DNA of 20,453 nt from Chryseobacterium gleum (GTDB lineage Bacteria; Bacteroidota; Bacteroidia; Flavobacteriales_D; Sanyastnellaceae): positions 1-20,453 of the forward strand of contig CALQJP020000013.1 of NCBI GenBank assembly GCA_943330925.2. Direction: 5' to 3'. The notes below the pieces were generated by a model. It did not search any database. It saw only the letters and a program-made list of their open reading frames with translations, and was not told the origin of the DNA. The position numbers were made by a program, and so were the translations under genes. This document shows positions 13,223-20,453 of the stretch, in pieces (the first letter of the stretch is position 1; each line of letters starts with the position of its first letter).

Positions 13223-15700
13223 TCAATCACCCTTCACACCCCTGCTCAAGCGGCGATGCACCGCGTGGTAATCGACAAACCAAATCACTTTCAAACTGTA
13301 ACTATTATCCGGCGGCAAGCCCAGCGTGTAATTGATGTCGCTGGGCAGTGAATTGGCAACGTTATTATTGAAGTCTGTTATGCTATTCTTCCACACCAAA
13401 CTCAACTCGCTTCCAGGCGTGAAAATCCAGGTAAAAACCATATCGACCGTGAATGAATTGAAGTTCTGATTGCTCCCTTCTGAGGATGTCTGAAGCATCT
13501 CGCCATCATCCGCCAGTGAATAATACTCGTTGAAAACAGTATAACCCCAATAATGTCGCACCCGGGCATTCAACACAGCGAAGGCATTCATTGCATACTT
13601 CAGCGTAAGCACATTGGTGTGTGAAATAACATCGCGCTTGCCAAAAAGAGGCATGAGCCCCTCCTCGTCTTCAAAGGCATAGGCATAGCCGATATCGTTG
13701 AAATGGCTTTGATAGCTGTAGACGTAGGTCAAAAACAAATGATCATTGAATCGCAGACGCGGTGCAATGCGGAAGTTGTACTTAAAGCGGCTTCTATCCT
13801 TGTAAAAACCATAGCCAGAGCCGATATCGATCGCTATTTTCTTGCGGTAGTCGCTGCTATACCATGCATAGAACATGGCGTTTGAATAAGTGCGAAAATA
13901 CCGTCCCCAAACGCGAGGCTCAAAAAAGTCGTTGCCGCGAATGGGATTGCCGTCGAGATTGATGCCCCAAGTGTTGAATTTTCGGGTTGTTATTCCCGCA
14001 GAACCTTCAAACGCCAGTGAAGCGAACTTTCTTGGGGCATATAAATTTTCCCAGGTAAACGTGAGATCACTCCACATTCTGTTAAATCGGCCAAACGGCT
14101 TGAAGATGCTATAGCCATTCGTAAGCCACCCACCGATGGAGTTGTTGGCCTGCAAAAACCCAAGGTCGGTCGGGTCGTATGTGTCTGACTCAATCCACTG
14201 CCCTACCGACGAGGTCCAGTTGCCACTGATTTTATTGACCGAAACATCTTCACGAAACCCGGTTGCGCCTGAGTTTGGAGATTCGAGCGCCGGCCCTGTT
14301 TTCAAGTTAAACGCACCGCTACCGGAAATGCTGAATGCGTTGGCCTTATCACGAAATTCGAACGAAGTACCCGTAACATTCACATCGTAATCGCTCCCGC
14401 TTCGCATGACGCTGGTATTGATGAGCGACACAAATGAATTGTGGGGCAGCACCTGGTCAAACACGGTCACGTTGTAGTTCGTAAGCTGCGAAGTATTCAC
14501 TTTTCTGGAAGCCCCTGTAATGGTATCCTGCACGACCGCCTCACTGGGTGCGGTTACAGCATTGAAAAAACCAATACCCAGTTTGTTCTTGTTTCGGCCT
14601 GAAATCTTCATCGCATTGATGACCTGGTCTTTCGAGGGATTATCGGTGACAACCTCATTCAATGCCAAATTGCTGTAAGCGTTGTAAAAGCGGAGGGGGG
14701 TTTCAAACCCGATTCTGCGGGAGTAAAACAAGTTGCCCTTGGAAAACAACTCTGTTCCTTCCGTAAAGAACTGCCTATTATCAGCGAACTGCAACTCATA
14801 AGCTGTTAGGTTTAACACTTGCTGATCACTGATAGTTTGTCCGAAATCCGGAATCAGTGTGGCATCGAGGGTAAACGCATCGTTCAACCCCAGTTTAAGA
14901 TCAAGCCCAAAATTGTAGCTCCACGATGCACGTGAGCTCCCGTCTTTATTTCCCTCGGTATTGTAATATCCGGAAGAATATGGAAACAGAAAAATTCGTC
15001 GGGGAGGCTCTATGTTCGTGATACCTGTCAAGGTGCCCATTTGGGTTAAGGTTCCTGCCACCATGGGATTCACCCCGTTCCAATAACCGTGGTGGCGAGT
15101 TCTTCGAATATCGCGTTCGAAGTTGATGTTCCAAACCTGCTCATCCGCATCCGGAAATCGAATAGCCGCAAAGGGTATTTTCAACTCCAACGACCAGCCA
15201 TTTTCAATGATGTGCGCTTTCGAATACCACACCGCGTTCCAACTAGGATCATTGCCTGTGTTGTCAAGCCGCGCATCGTATTGCTCACCATTGGGCGTGC
15301 AGTAGAATGCAAAACCATTCATCCCATCGCGGTAGCAGCTGAAAACAACACCTGCATAATCGGTATTGCAGTTTTTATCGCGCCCGCATAGTTCGTGGAG
15401 TATGCTATCCGGCGAAGTATCGAAGCACATGAACCCGATGTAGACCGCGTCATCGTGGTAAAGCACGCGCACTTCCGTTTTCTGAGTCAACGGTATTCCG
15501 GGTGTTGGGGTATCCATTATAAAATCGCCCGAGGGAATAGCTGATTGCCAGCACGCCTCATCGAGCAAACCATCGATTTTCGGAGTCTGTTCAATACGAG
15601 CAGCACTCAGCGATTTTCGCTCATACTGCGCGCATGCATCCTTGCAGATAGCAACCAATAGTGCTGCGAAAACAATTAAAATCCGTGCTGGTGAATTCAT
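13223..15700 (-). CDS. DUF5916 outer-membrane protein with CBM9-like N-terminal domain
   Basis: This 825-residue exported protein starts at the ATG at 15700 with a signal peptide (1-25, MNSPARILIVFAALL to CAQ). The longer frame from 15802 would place 34 non-signal residues ahead of it and covers the promoter, so it is rejected. Residues about 27-210 form a CBM9-like beta-sandwich (IDGLLDEACWQSA, VRVLYHDDAVYIGFMCFD, WSLELKIPFAAIRF). The remainder is the DUF5916 beta-strand-rich domain, with LNDAFTLDATLIPDFGQ, DNRQFFTEG, LFYSRRIG and late barrel-like strands up to LKVIWFVDY. Proteins of this type are widespread in Bacteroidota and their function is not known. A 17-residue polar extension follows the last strand. 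The gene is divergent from a TonB-dependent receptor and shares its regulatory region. Confidence 0.9.
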   Translation of the reverse strand: MNSPARILIVFAALLVAICKDACAQYERKSLSAARIEQTPKIDGLLDEACWQSAIPSGDFIMDTPTPGIPLTQKTEVRVLYHDDAVYIGFMCFDTSPDSILHELCGRDKNCNTDYAGVVFSCYRDGMNGFAFYCTPNGEQYDARLDNTGNDPSWNAVWYSKAHIIENGWSLELKIPFAAIRFPDADEQVWNINFERDIRRTRHHGYWNGVNPMVAGTLTQMGTLTGITNIEPPRRIFLFPYSSGYYNTEGNKDGSSRASWSYNFGLDLKLGLNDAFTLDATLIPDFGQTISDQQVLNLTAYELQFADNRQFFTEGTELFSKGNLFYSRRIGFETPLRFYNAYSNLALNEVVTDNPSKDQVINAMKISGRNKNKLGIGFFNAVTAPSEAVVQDTITGASRKVNTSQLTNYNVTVFDQVLPHNSFVSLINTSVMRSGSDYDVNVTGTSFEFRDKANAFSISGSGAFNLKTGPALESPNSGATGFREDVSVNKISGNWTSSVGQWIESDTYDPTDLGFLQANNSIGGWLTNGYSIFKPFGRFNRMWSDLTFTWENLYAPRKFASLAFEGSAGITTRKFNTWGINLDGNPIRGNDFFEPRVWGRYFRTYSNAMFYAWYSSDYRKKIAIDIGSGYGFYKDRSRFKYNFRIAPRLRFNDHLFLTYVYSYQSHFNDIGYAYAFEDEEGLMPLFGKRDVISHTNVLTLKYAMNAFAVLNARVRHYWGYTVFNEYYSLADDGEMLQTSSEGSNQNFNSFTVDMVFTWIFTPGSELSLVWKNSITDFNNNVANSLPSDINYTLGLPPDNSYSLKVIWFVDYHAVHRRLSRGVKGD

Positions 15701-15713
15701 AAAATGCTTGCCG

Positions 15714-15742
15714 CGAAAGTACGTTTCGCAGAGCCAAACAAA
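15714..15742 (-). promoter_or_regulatory. Bacteroidota-type promoter of the DUF5916 gene
   Basis: The minus strand carries TTTG (15742-15739), a 17-base spacer and TACTTTCG (15721-15714), which ends 13 bases before the ATG at 15700. It differs from the consensus at one -7 position only. The -7 box lies inside the palindrome CGAAA-N5-TTTCG (15714-15728). Confidence 0.6.
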
Positions 15743-15785
15743 CAATTTAACCTTTCGATGGTTTGATGCATGTGAAACGCTTTTC
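15714..15785. promoter_or_regulatory. Two GAAA/TTTC palindromes in the divergent region (candidate operator)
   Basis: CGAAA-GTACG-TTTCG spans 15714-15728 and GAAA-CGCT-TTTC spans 15774-15785. The first covers the DUF5916 -7 box, and the second lies about 28 bases ahead of the -7-like box of the receptor gene. The arms are short and the spacers differ (5 and 4), so this could be chance. Confidence 0.25.
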
Positions 15786-15812
15786 GTACTGTGTATAAAC
15801 ACGTCACTGAAG

Positions 15813-15820
15813 TAATTTCG
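15813..15820 (+). promoter_or_regulatory. Putative -7 promoter box of the complete TonB receptor gene
   Basis: TAATTTCG, one mismatch from TAnnTTTG, ends 11 bases before the ATG at 15832. No TTTG at the right distance is visible. Confidence 0.4.
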
Positions 15821-15831
15821 CGCAAAATTCT

Positions 15832-18267
15832 ATGCACAGGTTTCTCTCATCATGCCTTCTGGTTTTTGCTCTTGGGTTGTCCCAATGGGCAGTTTGCCAG
15901 TCGCAATCGAAAGTGACCAACTACACCATAAACGGCACCCTTCAAGATGCCGCCACGGGGGAATACCTGATAGGCGCCGTGATTGCCAGCATTGAACAAG
16001 GCAAAGGATCAACAACCAATCTATATGGTTTCTTTTCGCTCACACTGCCTGAAGGAAAACAAACGCTGCGTTTCAGTTTACTCGGCTACGAAACTGTGGA
16101 AGTGGTGGTTGACTTGCGAGGCGATGTGCGCATGGACCGATTCCTAAGCCCTCAAAACATTGAAACCGGCGAGGTGACCGTGGAAGGCAAAAAAAGCGAC
16201 AATACACAGAGCACCGACATTGGCAAAATCGGGCTGGAGATGGAACAGGTGAAGACCCTTCCGGTACTTTTTGGAGAAATTGACATTCTAAAAACCATCA
16301 CCCTTTTGCCGGGGGTAAAGAGCAGCGGCGAGGGTAATGCGGGGTTCTATGTTCGCGGCGGTGGAGTTGATCAAAACCTTATTTTGCTCGACAACGCCAC
16401 AGTATACAACGCCTCTCATTTGTTCGGTTTCTTCTCTGTTTTCAATGCCGACGCGGTTAAAAATTTAGAGCTAACCAAGGGTGGCATGCCCGCCAGCTTT
16501 GGCACACGCCTAGCTTCTGTTCTCGATGTATCACTCAAGGAAGGCAATCAACGGGAGTTTCGCGCCCAGGGCGGAATTGGCACTATTTCCTCGCGCCTCA
16601 CGCTGGAGGGTCCCATCAAAAAAGACACGGCGTCCTTCATCATAAGTGCACGGCGCACATACATCGATGTGCTGCTGAAGCCATTCATAAAGCCCACGGC
16701 GAATGCATACGGATCAGGTTATTACTTCTACGATGTAAACGCCAAGATAAACTGGAGGCTTTCCTCGAAAGACCAACTATTTCTGAGCGGTTATTTCGGA
16801 CGCGACGTGTTCAACTTCAACAGCAAAAAAACGAACTTCAACACACGCATTCCATGGGGAAATTCCACCGGAACACTGCGTTGGAACCGGGTCATCAACC
16901 CTAAACTTTTCATGAACTCCATTCTTACGTTCACCAACTACGCATTCTCATTCGGTGCAAAGCAAGAAGGCTTTGAGTTTACGCTTTCAAGCGGTATACA
17001 AGACATTGGAGCAAAAATCCAATGGAGCTATTACCCCAACTACCGTCATCGAATAAAGTGGGGTATCGATTACACGCACCACGACTTTATGCCCAACAGC
17101 GTTTACGCGAAAAGCGGTGACACCGAATTTGACACCGGTGGCAAGGTTCATTTGCTGTCGCATGAGGCGGCGGGCTATGTGCTGGATGAGTTTGATGTGA
17201 CCGAAAAGCTGAGTATCAATGCAGGCATTCGCTATTCCTATTTCGCCCACGTTGGTCCGTTTACGCGCTACATCAAGACCGACAATGGTCCATTGTCGTC
17301 GGGCATTACGACCTCCACCATCGAATACTCGAAAAGCGAGCTCGTGCAAGATTACGGGGGCTTTGAGCCTCGCCTGAACATTCGTTGGTCTGTTGGACGC
17401 AATGCCAGCATTAAGGCCGGCTACATGAAAAACTATCAATACATACACCTCACGAGTTTGTCGCCGACCTCCTTACCGACAGATGTTTGGCTGCCCAGCA
17501 CAGATGTGTTGCGACCGCAGATTGGGGATCAGATAAGTGCAGGTTACTTCCGAAATTTCTCAAACAATGCCTGGGAGAGCAGCGTGGAAGTGTACTACAA
17601 GACCATGCAAAACCAGAGTGAGTATAAAGAAGGAGCTCAGCCCGATCAAACCATCAACGATAACATCGACAATTTGCTGGTATTTGGTTCAGGTAGAAGT
17701 TACGGAGCAGAGTTCTTTCTCAAGAAAGCCAAGGGCACACTCAATGGCTGGGTAGGCTACACGTGGTCTAAGACCGACAGAATTTTTCAATCGATCAATA
17801 ACGGAGAATCGTTTCCGACACGATGGGACCGCCGACATGATTTGAGTGTGGTGGTGAACTACAAGATACATACCCGACTCGACCTCGGATTTGTCTTTTT
17901 GTATTCAACAGGCAATGCGATAACGCTGCCCTCCGAACGCTATTTCTACGAAAACAGAATCGTAGATGTGTATGGTTCGCGCAACAGTTATCGCATGGCC
18001 CCCTATCACCGAGCCGATTTCTCGGCCACCTGGCACATGAAACATTCAGAGAAAAGGAAAACACAAGACCCCGGGGAACCTATTCGTAAATCCAAATTCA
18101 AAAGCAATTGGAATTTCTCGGTGTACAACCTTTACAACCGTATGAATCCATACTTCATCTACTTCAGCACGGAAGGTCAGATTCAGCAGGGCGCCATTCA
18201 AGTGAAGGCATATCAGGTTAGCTTGTTCCCCATTCTGCCGAGCATTACCTGGAACTTTGAATTCTAA
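15832..18267 (+). CDS. TonB-dependent receptor with carboxypeptidase-regulatory-like domain
   Basis: This complete 811-residue outer-membrane receptor has a signal peptide (about 1-23, ending AVCQ). A regulatory-like beta-sandwich covers about residues 29-103 (YTINGTLQDAATGEYLIGAV, SLLGYETVEV). The plug covers about 129-236 (GFYVRGGGVDQNLILLDNAT, GMPASFGTRLASVLDVSLKEG). The long barrel ends in ITWNFEF with the expected C-terminal phenylalanine. It takes up an unidentified ligand with TonB/ExbBD energy. No SusD-like lipoprotein follows, so it is not a SusCD glycan pair. It is divergent from the DUF5916 gene, and an ABC exporter gene follows 24 bases later with its own promoter-like box. The start at the ATG at 15832 is clear from the signal peptide. 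Confidence 0.93.
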   Translation: MHRFLSSCLLVFALGLSQWAVCQSQSKVTNYTINGTLQDAATGEYLIGAVIASIEQGKGSTTNLYGFFSLTLPEGKQTLRFSLLGYETVEVVVDLRGDVRMDRFLSPQNIETGEVTVEGKKSDNTQSTDIGKIGLEMEQVKTLPVLFGEIDILKTITLLPGVKSSGEGNAGFYVRGGGVDQNLILLDNATVYNASHLFGFFSVFNADAVKNLELTKGGMPASFGTRLASVLDVSLKEGNQREFRAQGGIGTISSRLTLEGPIKKDTASFIISARRTYIDVLLKPFIKPTANAYGSGYYFYDVNAKINWRLSSKDQLFLSGYFGRDVFNFNSKKTNFNTRIPWGNSTGTLRWNRVINPKLFMNSILTFTNYAFSFGAKQEGFEFTLSSGIQDIGAKIQWSYYPNYRHRIKWGIDYTHHDFMPNSVYAKSGDTEFDTGGKVHLLSHEAAGYVLDEFDVTEKLSINAGIRYSYFAHVGPFTRYIKTDNGPLSSGITTSTIEYSKSELVQDYGGFEPRLNIRWSVGRNASIKAGYMKNYQYIHLTSLSPTSLPTDVWLPSTDVLRPQIGDQISAGYFRNFSNNAWESSVEVYYKTMQNQSEYKEGAQPDQTINDNIDNLLVFGSGRSYGAEFFLKKAKGTLNGWVGYTWSKTDRIFQSINNGESFPTRWDRRHDLSVVVNYKIHTRLDLGFVFLYSTGNAITLPSERYFYENRIVDVYGSRNSYRMAPYHRADFSATWHMKHSEKRKTQDPGEPIRKSKFKSNWNFSVYNLYNRMNPYFIYFSTEGQIQQGAIQVKAYQVSLFPILPSITWNFEF

Positions 18268-18276
18268 GGAAGGTTG

Positions 18277-18284
18277 TACCTTAG
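18277..18284 (+). promoter_or_regulatory. Putative -7 promoter box of the ABC exporter gene
   Basis: TACCTTAG, one mismatch from TAnnTTTG, is followed by CACCTGT and the ATG at 18292. It lies just after the receptor stop codon, so the exporter may be transcribed separately with almost no leader. Confidence 0.4.
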
Positions 18285-18291
18285 CACCTGT

Positions 18292-20172
18292 ATGAAAAAT
18301 CTCGCACAACTTAACGTCTACTTTTGGAAATACCGAGGGAGGCTGTTCGCGGGTTTCATTCTCATCGTTTTCGGTAACATATTCAGTGTCTACGCGCCGG
18401 TCGTTGTGCGCGATGGCATAGACTTTCTGGCTGATGCGCTTCGTGTTAAAGACCATCTGCAAGAGACCAATCAGATACCCTCTCCGAGTTCATTTCAACA
18501 CATCGCTTCGTGGTTTAACAGCAGCAATCCGACGATTTCCTTTACACCGGAAAACTACGCCTCTACGGTGGTGAAAATTGGAGTTATGCTCGCCGTGCTC
18601 TACCTGCTCATGTACGTTATCAAAGGCGTTTTTCTGTTTTATCAGCGCCAAGCACTAATAGTTATGTCGCGACACATCGAGTACGACCTGAAGAATGAAG
18701 TGTATCAGAAATATCAAGAACTCGACTATACATTCTATAAGCGCAATCGAACCGGCGACCTCATGAACCGCATCAGCGAAGACGTGAATCGGGTGCGCAT
18801 GTATGCGGGGCCGGCTGTAATGTACACCCTCAATTTAGTAGTGCTCTTGGTAATGTGCACAGTGGTTATGCTGCGCATCGATGTAGAGCTTACCCTCTAT
18901 ACCTTATCACCGCTTCCCTTCATGATGATTGCCATTTTTTATGTGAGCAAGACCATCAACAAGAAGACCGATTTGGTTCAACAACAGCAATCCAAACTGA
19001 GCACGATTGTGCAAGAAAGTATCTCAGGCATTCGCGTGCTTCGGGCATTTGGCAGAGAACAAAGTTTTGCCGATACGTTTTCGGCCGAAAGCGATCACTA
19101 CAAGCAGAAGCAATTAAAGCTGGTTCGCATCGACGCACTCTTTATGCCGGTGATCGTCATTCTGGTTGGATTGAGCACCATACTCACCGTATACATTGGT
19201 GCACACAAAGTAATGACCGGAGAACTTTCACCCGGAGTTATCGTGCAATTCGTTTTTTACGTAAACATTCTTACCTGGCCATTTGCTGTAGTGGGCTGGG
19301 TGACCAGTTTGGTTCAAAAAGCAGAAGCCAGTCAGGCTCGCATCAACGAATTCCTGCACACCACGCCCGACATAGTAGATGCTGCCGATGCGCAAAAATT
19401 CGAAGCAGGCCCCTTGCGGATGCAGAACGTTTGCTACCACTATCCGGATAGCGGCATTGAAGCGCTGCACGATATCACATTGGAAATTCCGGTTGGGAAA
19501 ACCCTGGGCGTAATAGGAAGAACCGGAAGCGGGAAATCGACCTTGGCGCAATTAATTCCCCGTATGATTGATCCAAACTCGGGCAGCATTTCTGTCGGAA
19601 ACACAGACATTCGTATTCTAAAAACGAACTCGCTGAGGGAGAATATCGGGTATGTACCCCAAGAAGTTTTTTTGTTTTCCGACAGCATTCGCAACAACAT
19701 CACATTCGGTACAGAAGCCACCGACGAAGAAGTAGTTCGTGCAGCACGGATTTCGGACGTGCACAGCAACATCCTTTCATTTCCGGATGGCTACAATACG
19801 CTTTTGGGAGAGCGAGGCATTAACCTCAGCGGGGGTCAGAAGCAACGAATTTCCATTGCACGTGCAATTATTAAGAATCCGGAAATACTCCTTTTCGACG
19901 ACTGTCTCAGTGCAGTTGATACGCAAACCGAAGACCGCATCATACGCGAATTGAAGGATGTGATGAAAGGAAAAACAAGCATTGTAATTGCCCACAGGAT
20001 TTCGACCGTAAAAGAAGCCGACATAATCATTTATCTCGACCACGGACGCATTACTGAACAAGGCACACATGCGGAGCTATTGGCACTCAATGGTTCTTAT
20101 GCCTCTCTTTACAAGAAGCAATTGCTCGAAGAAGCGCAGGACAGCCAATCCTTTCCGGCTGCGAACGATTGA
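18292..20172 (+). CDS. ABC exporter half-transporter (membrane and ATPase domains fused)
   Basis: This 626-residue inner-membrane exporter subunit of the MsbA/MdlB type works as a dimer. Six membrane segments are visible at about 18-38, 93-117, 171-194, 199-220, 285-305 and 315-335, with a loop of about 50 residues between the first two. The ATPase domain has Walker A GRTGSGKST (409-417), Q-loop Q457 (YVPQEVF), signature LSGGQKQR (512-519), Walker B ILLFD (532-536), D-loop SAVD (540-543) and switch histidine H568 (IAHRIS). The residue after Walker B, normally the catalytic glutamate, is D537, as in the weaker half of some heterodimeric exporters. The ATG at 18292 is used; the in-frame TTG at 18274 precedes the promoter-like box. 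Substrate (lipid, peptide or drug) is unknown. Confidence 0.92.
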   Translation: MKNLAQLNVYFWKYRGRLFAGFILIVFGNIFSVYAPVVVRDGIDFLADALRVKDHLQETNQIPSPSSFQHIASWFNSSNPTISFTPENYASTVVKIGVMLAVLYLLMYVIKGVFLFYQRQALIVMSRHIEYDLKNEVYQKYQELDYTFYKRNRTGDLMNRISEDVNRVRMYAGPAVMYTLNLVVLLVMCTVVMLRIDVELTLYTLSPLPFMMIAIFYVSKTINKKTDLVQQQQSKLSTIVQESISGIRVLRAFGREQSFADTFSAESDHYKQKQLKLVRIDALFMPVIVILVGLSTILTVYIGAHKVMTGELSPGVIVQFVFYVNILTWPFAVVGWVTSLVQKAEASQARINEFLHTTPDIVDAADAQKFEAGPLRMQNVCYHYPDSGIEALHDITLEIPVGKTLGVIGRTGSGKSTLAQLIPRMIDPNSGSISVGNTDIRILKTNSLRENIGYVPQEVFLFSDSIRNNITFGTEATDEEVVRAARISDVHSNILSFPDGYNTLLGERGINLSGGQKQRISIARAIIKNPEILLFDDCLSAVDTQTEDRIIRELKDVMKGKTSIVIAHRISTVKEADIIIYLDHGRITEQGTHAELLALNGSYASLYKKQLLEEAQDSQSFPAAND

Positions 20173-20208
20173 GGTTCGACTTTGTTATTGTTTCTTTAGC
20201 TCTTCATC

Positions 20209-20453
20209 ATGAAAGAATCCATTGCCATCCATTGGTTTCGACGCGATTTACGCATCGAAGACAACCACGCACTCAGCAAAGCGATTGAAAGTGGCAAGCC
20301 GGTGCTTTGCATTTTCATTTTCGATCGGTTGATACTAGACAAGTTGGAGGACCGGTCAGACAAGCGTCTCACCTTTATTCACAACACACTGCAAGGCATC
20401 AATCGTCAACTGCAAGAGCTGGGCAGCACCCTGCGCAGTTATTACGGAGAGCC
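20209..20453 (+). CDS. DNA photolyase/cryptochrome family, N-terminal part (cut by window edge)
   Basis: The first 81 codons are present. They give the N-terminal antenna-binding domain of a photolyase: IAIHWFRRDLRIEDNHAL (5-22), a strand VLCIFIFD (32-39) with the start of the next helix-strand unit, and the segment TFIHNTLQGINRQLQELGS. Photolyases repair UV-induced cyclobutane pyrimidine dimers using blue light and FAD; cryptochrome relatives serve as light sensors. The FAD-binding half, which would separate these, lies beyond the window, so phrB is likely but not certain. The ATG at 20209 is 36 bases after the exporter stop. Cotranscription with the exporter is possible, as no convincing promoter or terminator lies between them. 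Confidence 0.88.
   Translation, partial: MKESIAIHWFRRDLRIEDNHALSKAIESGKPVLCIFIFDRLILDKLEDRSDKRLTFIHNTLQGINRQLQELGSTLRSYYGE

Noticed and set aside
15701..15802. N-terminal extension of the DUF5916 protein by 34 residues
   Set aside because: It would bury the signal peptide and run through the best-scoring promoter of this gene.
18855..19451. Open frame of 198 codons overlapping the ABC exporter in another frame
   Set aside because: Its low-complexity H/R/S-rich translation is typical of an out-of-frame shadow, and the exporter frame is unambiguous.
1..20453. Mobile elements, CRISPR arrays, tRNA or rRNA genes, defence systems
   Set aside because: I looked on both strands for repeat-spacer patterns, transposase motifs and conserved RNA sequences and saw none; gene density and composition are even throughout.

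Overview
The window looks like chromosomal DNA from a member of the Bacteroidota, most likely a flavobacterium-like lineage. The evidence is two TonB-dependent receptors with N-terminal carboxypeptidase-regulatory-like domains, a type IX-secreted protein with a gliding-motility (CHU_C) C-terminal domain, the bacillithiol enzyme BshC, a fused alpha/beta 2-oxoacid dehydrogenase E1, a DUF5916 protein, and promoter boxes of the Bacteroidota -7 type (TAnnTTTG and close variants) just upstream of many genes. I see no rRNA, tRNA, CRISPR array, insertion sequence, phage gene or base-composition break. Genes are packed tightly and the largest gene-free gap is about 130 bases.

Left part (1-5100), mostly minus strand: the N-terminal 189 codons of a TonB-dependent receptor, the fused E1 dehydrogenase, pseudouridine-5'-phosphate glycosidase (PsuG), and a HEAT-like repeat protein three bases upstream of psuG. 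A small secreted protein is divergent from the HEAT gene and ends at a bidirectional terminator.

Middle part (5077-9875): a minus-strand envelope operon dapD - glycosyltransferase family 9 - GSCFA protein, then ruvX (plus) and bshC (minus), which overlap tail to tail by four bases.

Right-centre (9920-15700), minus strand: a CHU_C-domain secreted protein, and a three-gene unit of ECF sigma factor, single-pass membrane protein (putative anti-sigma factor) and predicted outer-membrane beta-barrel. Upstream of these is a large DUF5916 outer-membrane protein.

Right end (15832-20453), plus strand: a complete TonB-dependent receptor divergent from the DUF5916 gene, an ABC exporter half-transporter in which aspartate replaces the usual catalytic glutamate, and the start of a DNA photolyase.

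Most of this is housekeeping and cell-envelope biology with recognisable families. I do not see a clear undescribed system. The more unusual items are the dapD-GT9-GSCFA operon with a non-ATG start, the ECF sigma/membrane/beta-barrel unit, a small periplasmic protein resembling repeats of M56/BlaR1-type proteins, the HEAT-psuG pair, and several candidate regulatory sites. Two of those sites are tandem or palindromic repeats next to receptor and outer-membrane-protein promoters.
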